From assembly GCF_014042365.1 (NCBI RefSeq), contig NZ_JACEZS010000010.1, positions 62,001 to 126,000 on the forward strand: a stretch of 64,000 bases of DNA, read 5' to 3'. A program made the position numbers and the translations under genes. Under the pieces are notes generated by a model. The model saw only the letters and a list, made by a program, of their open reading frames with translations. It ran no database searches and was not told the origin of the DNA. Below are positions 39,206 to 47,248 of the stretch, one piece after another (positions within the stretch are counted from its first letter, which is position 1; each line of letters starts with the position of its first letter). Source of the DNA: Rugamonas fusca. GTDB lineage: Bacteria > Pseudomonadota > Gammaproteobacteria > Burkholderiales > Burkholderiaceae_D.

Positions 39206-40306
39206 TCACTCCCGGGCCGGCGCCGCCGGCACGATCAGCGTGTCCAGCGGCAGCCGTAGCGAGCGCGACCGGGGCGCGGCGCCGGCGCCGATGCGGCCCA
39301 TGAACACGGCATGGTCGAACTCGTGCTGGCCGATCACCCGTTGGGCCTGTTCGGCGAGCGCGCGGGCCCGCGCCTGCATGCCGGGCGCGCGCGAGAACGG
39401 CCGGCTCTCGCGCACGTAGCGGGCGAAGATCAGCGGCGTCAGTTCCGGCTGCAGTTGCAGGCCGGCGTGGGCCGCCGCCAGCCAGAAGCGCTGCATGGCG
39501 CGCCCGGCGGCCACGTAGTCGTCCGTCGATTGCGGCCGCGGGGCAGTCTCGGCCACCAGCACGAAGTGGGCGGCGCAGGCCAGCGCGGGCAGCAGGTCCA
39601 TCTGCAGCCGTGGCGCCACCGTGCCGGCCAGCCAGGTATTGAAGAAGGCCACGCGGTCCCAGCTTTGCATGACCCACTGCATCACGCGCGCCGTCAGCGG
39701 ATCGACGCCCAGCGCTTGTTCCGGGATGCGGTCGTTGCTGTAGCGGGCTTTCCATTCGATCACGGCGCGGTGCACCTGGTGCGCTTCGGGCATGGTCAGG
39801 CGCAGGCCGGCGTTGCGATACAGCAGCCTGGCCATGGCCCAGCGCTGGGCCCAGCTGTCCAACCACAGCACGCGGTAGCCGGCCGGCAAGGCCGCTTGCA
39901 GGGCCTGGCGTTCGACCGGCGTCAGCGCGCGCGTGCTCAGCGGGCGGCGCTGCACGCTGCGGTGCTCGATGGCCAGCGCCAGCGGGTCCGGTTCGGCCCC
40001 CGGCCTGCTGGTGAACGCGACGTCGAACGTGGGCTGGTTGTCGGGCAGGCCGGGGCGGCGCCGCGCCTGCATGGACAGGCGGAACAGGCTGGCCGCGCAG
40101 GCCATGGTTTCCAGCAGGGCGCCCAGCGAGATCTGGCTGGGATGGCCGTCGAGGTCGTAGACGCAATGGTCGCGCGTGTCGAAGCCGTGCACGACCAGGT
40201 GGCGGGCGTCGACGATTTCAAAGCGCCACGGCTGCGTGTTGTCGCCGCTGGGCGCCCAGCGGGCCAGGTCGAGTATGTGTGCCAGCGTGGGGTCGAGCGT
40301 GCTCAT
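39206..40306 (-). CDS. Nitroreductase-like flavoprotein linked to a ThiF-type enzyme
   Basis: 366 residues. The N-terminus, LARWAPSGDNTQPWRFEIVD, is the nitroreductase FMN-site motif (APSGxNxQPW). A second stretch, EHRSVQRRPLSTRALT, matches the R-x-x-x-R part of these enzymes. The protein is larger than ordinary nitroreductases. The pairing recalls MoeY/Rv1355c-type proteins, in which a ThiF domain and a nitroreductase domain are fused. This is from memory of the family and not checked. It overlaps the ThiF-like stop by ATGA, so coupling is tight. Confidence 0.78.
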   Translation of the reverse strand: MSTLDPTLAHILDLARWAPSGDNTQPWRFEIVDARHLVVHGFDTRDHCVYDLDGHPSQISLGALLETMACAASLFRLSMQARRRPGLPDNQPTFDVAFTSRPGAEPDPLALAIEHRSVQRRPLSTRALTPVERQALQAALPAGYRVLWLDSWAQRWAMARLLYRNAGLRLTMPEAHQVHRAVIEWKARYSNDRIPEQALGVDPLTARVMQWVMQSWDRVAFFNTWLAGTVAPRLQMDLLPALACAAHFVLVAETAPRPQSTDDYVAAGRAMQRFWLAAAHAGLQLQPELTPLIFARYVRESRPFSRAPGMQARARALAEQAQRVIGQHEFDHAVFMGRIGAGAAPRSRSLRLPLDTLIVPAAPARE

Positions 40307-41172
40307 GGCCGACCTCCCGGCAGGCCCCGTTTGGCCATCAGCATGGCCAGCCGTTGCAGTGGATGGCGGTTGCCGCCGGGACGCCAGGTGCGCACCAGCC
40401 GGTTGCGGTAGGCGTCGAATTGCCAGCCGTGCGGGGCGGCCAGCACGGGCCCGCGCCCCAGCAGGATCTTGAGCGCCTCGGTGGCGGCCGCGCCCGCGCA
40501 CAATTGGCAAGCCATGATGGTGGACGGGCCGCGCCGCTGGGCCAGGTTGATGCTGGACGGGTCCATCAGGTAAGCCCGGTGCAGGCCGGCCGGCGCCAGG
40601 CCGACGAGAAAACGCAGGGCTTTTTCCGTGTCGCTGCGCTGGCCCCAGCAGAAGTAGTCCTCGAACGTCATGCGGCCCGGCAGGAAGGTCAGCACGGCCG
40701 TGCCCATGCCCAGCGGCGCGGCCGTGACGGCCGGCACCCGCAGCCGGGCACAGGCCGCGAACGTGGCCTGGCGCGCCGCGAAGGCGAAGAAGTCGAGGCC
40801 GTCCACGTACAGGTCCACGCCGTCGAGGAAGGCGGCCAGGTTGTCCTCGTGCACGCCGTTGGGAAAGCGCGTGAGCGCCAGCTTGGGGTTGATGTCGCGC
40901 GCCATGGCGGCCAGCACGTCCACCTTGGGCTGGCCCAGCGTGGACATGGCGGCGCCGGCCTGGCGGTTGAAGTTGGCCAGGTCGAACTGGTCGAAGTCGG
41001 CGACGTGGAACGCGCCCACGCCCAGCCGCGCCAGCGTCAGCAGGTGGATGCCGCCCACGCCGCCCATGCCGGCGATGGCGATGCGCTTGTTGCGCAGCAC
41101 GGATTGCTCGGCCGGTGTGACCCAGCCCAGGTTGCGGGAGAATGCTTCCTGGTACGAAAAAGTATCGCTCAT
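40303..41172 (-). CDS. ThiF/MoeB/HesA-family E1-like adenylyltransferase
   Basis: 289 residues. The ATP-site glycine loop is KRIAIAGMGGVGGIHLLTLARLG (about 29-51), followed by DFDQFDLANFNRQ, the conserved E1 D...N..R..Q motif, and DVLAAMARDINP. The usual catalytic Cys and zinc CxxC pairs are not clear: there is ACQLC near 233 only. It should activate an unknown carboxyl group by adenylation. It leads the cassette with its own upstream region, isolated from cstA-ybdD by a terminator. Confidence 0.82.
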   Translation of the reverse strand: MSDTFSYQEAFSRNLGWVTPAEQSVLRNKRIAIAGMGGVGGIHLLTLARLGVGAFHVADFDQFDLANFNRQAGAAMSTLGQPKVDVLAAMARDINPKLALTRFPNGVHEDNLAAFLDGVDLYVDGLDFFAFAARQATFAACARLRVPAVTAAPLGMGTAVLTFLPGRMTFEDYFCWGQRSDTEKALRFLVGLAPAGLHRAYLMDPSSINLAQRRGPSTIMACQLCAGAAATEALKILLGRGPVLAAPHGWQFDAYRNRLVRTWRPGGNRHPLQRLAMLMAKRGLPGGRP

Positions 41173-41247
41173 GTCGCCCTCATGGTTGGCAAAGGCTTGC
41201 GCGTCGAGTCCGGTTGCCCGGCTCAACACTGTTAGACCATGAGGCCC

Positions 41248-41287
41248 AAAAAAAAGTTCCGCACGGCCGGCAAGGGCGGTGCGGAAC
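41248..41287 (-). terminator. Rho-independent terminator of cstA-ybdD
   Basis: GTTCCGCAC (41256-41264) pairs with GTGCGGAAC (41279-41287) around a 14-base loop, followed on the minus strand by eight T (41248-41255 as A). Confidence 0.88.
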
Positions 41288-41331
41288 AAAGGCAGAAGCA
41301 GGAGACAGCTCAGCAGCCGATCAGTAGTCGA

Positions 41332-41532
41332 TCAGCAACACCCGCCGCGCTTGCCGGCCCCGCCGTAGCGGGCTTCCTGGCGTTCGCGGAAAAATTCCTC
41401 GTAGCTCATCATCGGTTCGCCCGGGTGGGTCGCTTCCCGGTGCGACACGTAGGTATCGTATTCGGGCAGGCCCACCATCAGGCGCACGCTCTGGCCCAGG
41501 TAGCGGCCGGCCTTGACCAGTTCGACTAACAT
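41332..41532 (-). CDS. ybdD: YbdD/YjiX family protein (DUF466)
   Basis: A 66-residue small protein, LVKAGRYLGQSVRLMVGLPEYDTYVSHREATHPGEPMMSYEEFFRERQEARYG. This is the standard companion of CstA-type transporters. The C-terminus ends in two cysteines (GGCC). The start shares one base with the cstA stop (TGATG). Confidence 0.9.
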   Translation of the reverse strand: MLVELVKAGRYLGQSVRLMVGLPEYDTYVSHREATHPGEPMMSYEEFFRERQEARYGGAGKRGGCC

Positions 41533-43604
41533 CACTGCACCGTCGGCATCAGCACCAGCGGGCTCTCCTGGGTGCTGGGCTGGGCGTTGGCGCGGGCCGC
41601 CAGCACGGTGCGCACGCCGAACACGAGCACGGCCAGCACCACCACCATGAAAAAGCCGGCCAGCGAGGCGTCCAGGTAATCGTTGAAGATCACCTGCTGC
41701 ATCTGCGCGATCGACTTGGCCGGCGCCAGCAGCTTGCCGTCATCGAGCGCGCCCTGGTACTTGGCGGCGTGGGCCAGGAAGCCGACCTTGACGTTGGCGT
41801 CGAAGATCTTCTGCCAGCCGGCCGTCAGCGTGCACAGCAGCAGCCAGGCCGTGGGCGCCAGGGTGACCCAGGCGTACTGGCCCCGTTTCATCTTGAACAG
41901 CACGCAGGTGCCCAGGATCAGCGCGATCGCGGCCAGCATCTGGTTGGCGATGCCGAACAGCGGCCACAGCGTGTTGATGCCGCCCAGCGGATCGACCACG
42001 CCCTGGTACAGGAAGTAGCCCCAGGCCGCCACGCACAGGCCGGTGGCCAGCAGGTTGGCATACACGTTTTCCGTCTTCTTCATGGCCGGCACGAAAGCGC
42101 CCAGCAAGTCCTGCAGCATGAAGCGGCCGGCGCGGGTGCCCGCGTCCACGGCGGTGAGGATGAACAGCGCCTCGAACAGGATGGCGAAGTGGTACCAGAA
42201 CGCCATCATGGTCTTGCCGCCCATCACGCCCGACAGGATGTTGGCCATGCCGACCGCCAGCGTCGGTGCGCCGCCGGCGCGCGAGATGATGGACAGTTCG
42301 CCCACGTCCTTGGCGGTCTGGGTCAGCATGTCCGGCGTGATGGCGAAGCCCCATTGCGACACGGCATGGGCGGCCGTCTCAGCCGAGGTGCCGATCAGCG
42401 CGGCCGGGCTGTTCATGGCGAAGTACACGCCCGGCTCGATGGTGGAGGCGGCCACCAGGGCCATGATGGCGACGAACGATTCCATCAGCATGGCGCCATA
42501 GCCGATGAAGCGGGCATGGCGTTCATTCTCGATCATCTTGGGCGTGGTGCCGGAGGCGATCAGCGCGTGGAAGCCGGACACGGCGCCGCAGGCGATGGTG
42601 ATGAACAGGAACGGGAACAGGCTGCCCGCCCACACCGGGCCGGTGCCGTCGATGAACTTGGTCATGGCCGGCATCTTCAGGTAGGGCGACACCAGCACGA
42701 TGCCGAGCGCCAGGCCGACGATGGTGCCGATCTTGAGGAAGGTCGACAGGTAGTCGCGCGGCGCCAGCAGCAGCCACACGGGCAACACGGAGGCGATGAA
42801 GCCGTAGCCGATCAGCATCCACGTCAGTTCGGTGCCGGTGAAGGTGAACATGGGCGCCAGCGCCGGATTGCCCTGCACGTACTGGCCGCCGAAGATGGCG
42901 CCCATCAGCAGGATGAAGCCGATCACGGAAATCTCGCCGATGCGGCCCACGCGGATATAGCGTGAGTACACGCCCATGAACAGGGCGATGGGGATGGTGG
43001 CCATCACGGTGAAGCTGCCCCACGGCGAATTGGTGAGCGCCTTGACCACGATCAGGGCCAGCACGGCCAGGATGATGACCATGATCATGAAGGTACCCAG
43101 CAGCGCGATCATGCCGGGCACCTGGCCCAGTTCGGACTTGATCAGGTCGCCCAGCGAGCGGCCGTCGCGGCGCATGGAGATGAACAGCACGATGAAGTCC
43201 TGCACGGCGCCGGCGAACACGACGCCGGCCAGGATCCACAGCATGCCGGGCAGGTAGCCCATCTGCGCGGCCAGCACCGGGCCGACCAGCGGGCCGGCGC
43301 CGGCGATGGCGGCGAAGTGGTGGCCAAACAGCACGTACTTGTTGGTCGGTACGTGGTCGAGGCCATCGTTGTGCTTGTTGGCCGGCGTCATGCGGCGGCC
43401 ATCGAGGCCCAGCACCTTGTCGGCGATGAACAGGCTGTAGAAGCGGTAAGCGATCAGGTAGACGCAGACGGCGGCGATGACGATCCAGATGGCGCTGATC
43501 GTTTCGCCCCGCTTGAGGCCAATGACGCCCAGCGCGCAGGCGCCGGCCAGGGACAGGGCGGTCCAGCCCAGCCGGCTCATGAGCCGGTTCGGTGTGTGTT
43601 GCAT
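41532..43604 (-). CDS. cstA: Carbon starvation protein CstA / pyruvate transporter
   Basis: 690 residues, about 16-18 hydrophobic segments. CstA family features: an N-terminal YRFYSLFIADKVLGLD, then TPANKHNDGLDHVPTNKYVLFGHHFAAIAGAGPLVGPVLAAQMGYLPG. E. coli CstA and BtsT import pyruvate, and the preference here is inferred. A GGAGGG site lies just upstream. It is divergent from a Cache-domain two-component system that probably senses its substrate. Confidence 0.94.
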   Translation of the reverse strand: MQHTPNRLMSRLGWTALSLAGACALGVIGLKRGETISAIWIVIAAVCVYLIAYRFYSLFIADKVLGLDGRRMTPANKHNDGLDHVPTNKYVLFGHHFAAIAGAGPLVGPVLAAQMGYLPGMLWILAGVVFAGAVQDFIVLFISMRRDGRSLGDLIKSELGQVPGMIALLGTFMIMVIILAVLALIVVKALTNSPWGSFTVMATIPIALFMGVYSRYIRVGRIGEISVIGFILLMGAIFGGQYVQGNPALAPMFTFTGTELTWMLIGYGFIASVLPVWLLLAPRDYLSTFLKIGTIVGLALGIVLVSPYLKMPAMTKFIDGTGPVWAGSLFPFLFITIACGAVSGFHALIASGTTPKMIENERHARFIGYGAMLMESFVAIMALVAASTIEPGVYFAMNSPAALIGTSAETAAHAVSQWGFAITPDMLTQTAKDVGELSIISRAGGAPTLAVGMANILSGVMGGKTMMAFWYHFAILFEALFILTAVDAGTRAGRFMLQDLLGAFVPAMKKTENVYANLLATGLCVAAWGYFLYQGVVDPLGGINTLWPLFGIANQMLAAIALILGTCVLFKMKRGQYAWVTLAPTAWLLLCTLTAGWQKIFDANVKVGFLAHAAKYQGALDDGKLLAPAKSIAQMQQVIFNDYLDASLAGFFMVVVLAVLVFGVRTVLAARANAQPSTQESPLVLMPTVQ

Positions 43605-43720
43605 ACTTCCCTCCAGAGAATGTGGAACGCTGCGTTGTGCGCCTGCCCGGCGTGATGTTTTGGCATGCCCGCAGCTTATGGATAGTATTCAGGATCACAA
43701 TATCTGGAACAAGCGCAGCA

Positions 43721-43750
43721 CTACGCAGCTGCGCTACGTGGAACTACGTA
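43721..43750. promoter_or_regulatory. Repeated CTACG motifs in the cstA-kinase divergent region, probable operator
   Basis: CTACGC (43721), CTACGT (43734) and CTACGT (43744) lie 13 and 10 bases apart. CGCAGCTGCG (43724-43733) is a perfect 10-bp palindrome overlapping the first. A CGTAG in reverse orientation occurs at 43771. The array fits a binding site for the adjacent LuxR-type regulator. This is inference from position and repetition. Confidence 0.45.
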
Positions 43751-43808
43751 GGGTTTGCTGGCCCGTCCGGCGTAGAATGCGGCACGGAACCTTCTTGGTG
43801 GACGCGAC

Positions 43809-45161
43809 ATGAAACTGCGGCAAAAAGTCATCTTCCTGGCCATTACGCCGCTGATCCTGGCGTTGTGCGCCATTGCGCTGGCCGTGCGCCACCAGGCCAG
43901 CGCGCTGGCCCAGCAGCAGCGCGACACCATCCAGCAAGCCTATTTGGCCAGCAAGGAAGCCGAACTGAAGCACTACGTGGCGCTGGCCCAGCATTCGATC
44001 GCCCACCTGGCCGGGCGCGGCGACGCGGCCGCGCTGGACGAGGCCAAGCGCATCCTGTCCTCGCTCAGCTATGGCGACGATGGCTATTTCTTTTTGTACG
44101 ACATGCAGGGCATGGCCTTGATGCACCCGCGCCAGCCGGAGCTGGTGGGCCAGAATCTGTTCCAGTTGCGCGACGAGCAGGGCAATCCCACCATCCAGCG
44201 CCTGCTGGAACGGGCCAAGGCCGGTGGCGGGCTGGTGCGCTATTCCTGGGTCAAGCCATCGAGCCACAAGGCCGCGCCCAAGCTGGGCTACGTGGTGGCG
44301 CTGCCGGACTGGGGCTGGATGCTGGGCACCGGCATCTACCTGGACGACGTGGACCAGGCGCTGGCCCGCATCGATGCCCAGCAGTCGGCCAACATCGGCA
44401 ACACCATGCTGTGGATCGCCGCCATCGCCATCGCCGCCGCGCTGGTGGTGGGCGGCTCCGGGCTGGCGCTCAACATCAGCGAATCGCGGGTGGCCGACGC
44501 CAAGCTCAAGGTGCTGGCCCAGCGCGTGGTGGAATCGCAGGAGGAGGAGCGGGCCCGGCTGTCGCGCGATCTGCACGATGGCATCAGCCAGTGGCTGGTG
44601 TCGATCAAGCTGCAGATCGAGGCCGGCATCATCCGCCTGGGCGGCGACGCGGCCCAGCGCCAGGCGGCCCAGGCCGTGTTCGAGCACACGGCCGAACAAC
44701 TGAACAACGTGCTGGGCGAAGTGCGGCGCATCTCGCACAACCTGCGCCCGGCCATCCTCGACGACCTGGGCCTGGCCGCCGCGCTCGACCACCTGGCCCA
44801 TGAAGTGACGCTCAGCAGCGCCATCCCCGTCCATTTCGTGGCCGACGGCGCCACCGACGATTTGCCCGACGTGGCCAACACGGTGCTGTTCCGCGTGGCC
44901 CAGGAAGCGCTGACCAACATCGGCCGCCACGCGGGCGCGCGCCGCATCGATATCGGCCTGCAAGGCGATGGCAGCGGCGTCACGCTCACCATCCGCGACG
45001 ACGGCGTGGGCTTCGACGCGGACAGTATCGCCCTCCATCCCCAGCACGGAATCGGATTGCGCAATATGATGGAGCGCATGGAAGCGATCGGCGGCCAGTT
45101 CGCCATCGATTCGTCGCCGGCCGGCACGCTGGTGACGGCGCGGGCCTTGAATAATAGTTGA
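43809..45161 (+). CDS. Cache-domain sensor histidine kinase
   Basis: 450 residues. Helix 1 is at about 8-26. A single Cache domain (about 30-190) has LSYGDDGYFFLYDMQG and LMHPRQPELVGQN, typical of sCache_2 domains that bind small carboxylates. Helix 2 is at about 198-221. The HisKA_3 motif EEERARLSRDLHDGISQWL has H256, and an ATPase domain follows (GIGLRNMMERMEAIGG). With the regulator downstream and cstA divergent, it probably senses pyruvate or a related acid. This is inference. Confidence 0.9.
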   Translation: MKLRQKVIFLAITPLILALCAIALAVRHQASALAQQQRDTIQQAYLASKEAELKHYVALAQHSIAHLAGRGDAAALDEAKRILSSLSYGDDGYFFLYDMQGMALMHPRQPELVGQNLFQLRDEQGNPTIQRLLERAKAGGGLVRYSWVKPSSHKAAPKLGYVVALPDWGWMLGTGIYLDDVDQALARIDAQQSANIGNTMLWIAAIAIAAALVVGGSGLALNISESRVADAKLKVLAQRVVESQEEERARLSRDLHDGISQWLVSIKLQIEAGIIRLGGDAAQRQAAQAVFEHTAEQLNNVLGEVRRISHNLRPAILDDLGLAAALDHLAHEVTLSSAIPVHFVADGATDDLPDVANTVLFRVAQEALTNIGRHAGARRIDIGLQGDGSGVTLTIRDDGVGFDADSIALHPQHGIGLRNMMERMEAIGGQFAIDSSPAGTLVTARALNNS

Positions 45162-45177
45162 GTACTCAATCAATCGC

Positions 45178-45810
45178 ATGAACGATGTCATCAAAATTCT
45201 GTTAGTCGACGACCATCCGCTGGTGCGCGATGGCTTGCGGGCCCGGCTCGAGGCCATGCCCCAGTTCCAGGTGGTGGCCGAGGCGGGCGGGGCGGCCGAG
45301 GCGCTGGAGCAGGCCGGGCTGTACCATCCCGACCTGGTGCTGATGGACATCAACATGCGCGGCAGCAATGGCATCGAGGCCACGGCCCAGTTCCGGCAAG
45401 CTTATCCGGCCATCGCCGTGCTGGTGCTGTCCATGCACGACAAGCTTGAATACGTGACCCAGGCCATGCAGGCCGGCGCCCGCGGCTACGTGCTCAAGGA
45501 TGCGCCGGGCAAGGATATCGTGGTGGCCATCGAGACGGTCATGTCGGGCGGCATCTACTACAGCGCCGGCCTGGCGCGCCAGCTGGCCAAGGGGCCAGCC
45601 CAGGATGACCAGCTGACGGTGCGCGAGCATGAAGTGCTGCGCCACATCGCCAACGGCGAATCGAACAAGCAGATCGCCCGCGCGCTGGACTTGAGCGTGC
45701 GCACGGTGGAAACCCACCGCCTCAACATCAAGCGCAAACTGGGCATCGAAGGGCAGGCCGAGTTGATCCGGTTCGCCGTCCAGCATGCCCAGTTCGGACG
45801 CGGGGGCTAG
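45178..45810 (+). CDS. LuxR/NarL-type response regulator
   Basis: 210 residues: a receiver with DDHPLVRDGL and D57 in LVLMDINMRGSNGIEA, and a C-terminal helix-turn-helix (REHEVLRHIANGESNKQIARALDLSVRTVETHRLNIKRKL). It forms a pair with the Cache kinase 16 bases upstream. Probable activator of cstA-ybdD through the CTACG array. Confidence 0.93.
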   Translation: MNDVIKILLVDDHPLVRDGLRARLEAMPQFQVVAEAGGAAEALEQAGLYHPDLVLMDINMRGSNGIEATAQFRQAYPAIAVLVLSMHDKLEYVTQAMQAGARGYVLKDAPGKDIVVAIETVMSGGIYYSAGLARQLAKGPAQDDQLTVREHEVLRHIANGESNKQIARALDLSVRTVETHRLNIKRKLGIEGQAELIRFAVQHAQFGRGG

Positions 45811-46079
45811 TGCCGGCCGGTGCGGCGAACTGGTCTGTGGTGAAAAAGTTGAAGGCCGCTACTAAACCCATTGCGCATTGTTCAACTGTGTCCGGCGGGC
45901 GCGCCAATATCTGCTATATTCCCGTTCCCACCAGGGAAAATTGTTACTTGCAAAAAATAAAACGTTGTGCGCGTAACGCTTGGTCAGGCCACGGTTTTGT
46001 TGGATAGGTTGCCCAGCAATTGATTGCTCTCCAACAATACTTGGACTAAGATAACGCGCACGACCCAACCGAGATTCCG
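45811..46079. other. Intergenic region, no gene seen
   Basis: Between the response regulator and the HDOD gene. Relatively A+T-rich. It should contain the promoter of the HDOD-GGDEF-EAL pair. No RNA or operator recognised. Confidence 0.35.
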
Positions 46080-47246
46080 ATGTCCGTGCCTCAACCCAGT
46101 CTGTTTCCGCTCGTGCGCCTGCATGCCGTGTCCAATGCTCATAACGAGTGGGTGGCACTGGCCTTCGAATGGTCGGCCGGCACGGACAATGTGCTGCAGG
46201 CCGCGCTGACCCTGCTCAACTATCCCGACGCGCTGAGCGCGCTGGCGCCGCTCGACTGCATCCTGCCGCTGCCCGATCCGCGCGTGCTGGAAGCGAACCA
46301 TCTGGCGTCCTTGCCTGCGCACCGCGTGATCCTGCGCGTGCCGGCCGTGGCCTTGCTCGATGAAGCCATGCAAAAGAAGTGTGGCGCGCTGGCCGAAGCC
46401 GGCTACCGCATCATGGTCGATGGCGTGGCCGGCCCGGCCGCCACCAAGGCCGGTGCGCGCGCGCTGCAGTTCAACTGCGCGGCCGAACTGCCGCCCGCCT
46501 TGTCGCTGGTGGCGCAGCCGGGGCCGCACCTGGCCAGCCACGTCGACAGTCAACAACGCCAGGCCGAATGCCGCGCGGCCGGATTCAGCTGGTTCATGGG
46601 CGACTTCGCGCGCCACCCGGCCGAGGACTCCGCCAGTGGCGACGGCACCTCGCGCAAGCGCCTGCTGGCGCTGCTGGGCATGCTGGCGCGCGACGCCGAT
46701 TCGCGCGAACTGGAGCAACTGCTCAAGCAAGACCCGGCCCTGTCCTACCACCTGCTCAAGCTGGTGAATTCGGCCGCCTTCGCGCTCAGCACCCCGATCC
46801 ATAGTTTCGGCCAGGCCATCAACGTGCTGGGCCGGCGCCAGCTGCAGCGCTGGCTGCAACTGTTGCTGTACGCGCGCCAGCAGGACGAAGGCGGCGTCAA
46901 CCCCTTGCTGCCGCTGGCGGCCGTGCGCGCCTCGCAAATGGAAACGCTGAGCAAGGCCCGAGGCGGCGACCGCGACCAGCAGGACATGGCCTTCGTGGCC
47001 GGCGTGTTCTCGCTGCTCGACGTACTGCTGGGCATGCCCATGGCCGACATCGTCAGCGCCCTGAACCTGGACCTGGACGTGGTGCGCGCGCTGCTCGAGC
47101 GCACCGGCCCGCTCGGTGAACTGCTGACCCTGGCCGAACAGGCCGAGCCCGCCGCGCTGGACGCGGCCGGCATCGATCACGAAACCTATTGGCAAGGCCA
47201 GTTACAGGCCTATCACTGGGCGATCCAGGTGAGCAGGAACTTATAG
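46080..47246 (+). CDS. HDOD domain protein with degenerate EAL-like N-terminus
   Basis: 388 residues. The second half (about 190-370) is an HDOD domain: LLALLGMLARDADSRELEQLLKQDPALSYHLLKLVNSAAF, then SFGQAINVLGRRQLQRWLQLLLY. The first 175 residues follow the length and strand pattern of an EAL domain, but no EAL, DDFGTG or EGVE motif is left, so no phosphodiesterase activity is expected. This matches the YuxH/CdgJ architecture. It ends 2 bases before an intact GGDEF-EAL gene. Confidence 0.85.
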   Translation: MSVPQPSLFPLVRLHAVSNAHNEWVALAFEWSAGTDNVLQAALTLLNYPDALSALAPLDCILPLPDPRVLEANHLASLPAHRVILRVPAVALLDEAMQKKCGALAEAGYRIMVDGVAGPAATKAGARALQFNCAAELPPALSLVAQPGPHLASHVDSQQRQAECRAAGFSWFMGDFARHPAEDSASGDGTSRKRLLALLGMLARDADSRELEQLLKQDPALSYHLLKLVNSAAFALSTPIHSFGQAINVLGRRQLQRWLQLLLYARQQDEGGVNPLLPLAAVRASQMETLSKARGGDRDQQDMAFVAGVFSLLDVLLGMPMADIVSALNLDLDVVRALLERTGPLGELLTLAEQAEPAALDAAGIDHETYWQGQLQAYHWAIQVSRNL

Positions 47247-47248
47247 CC

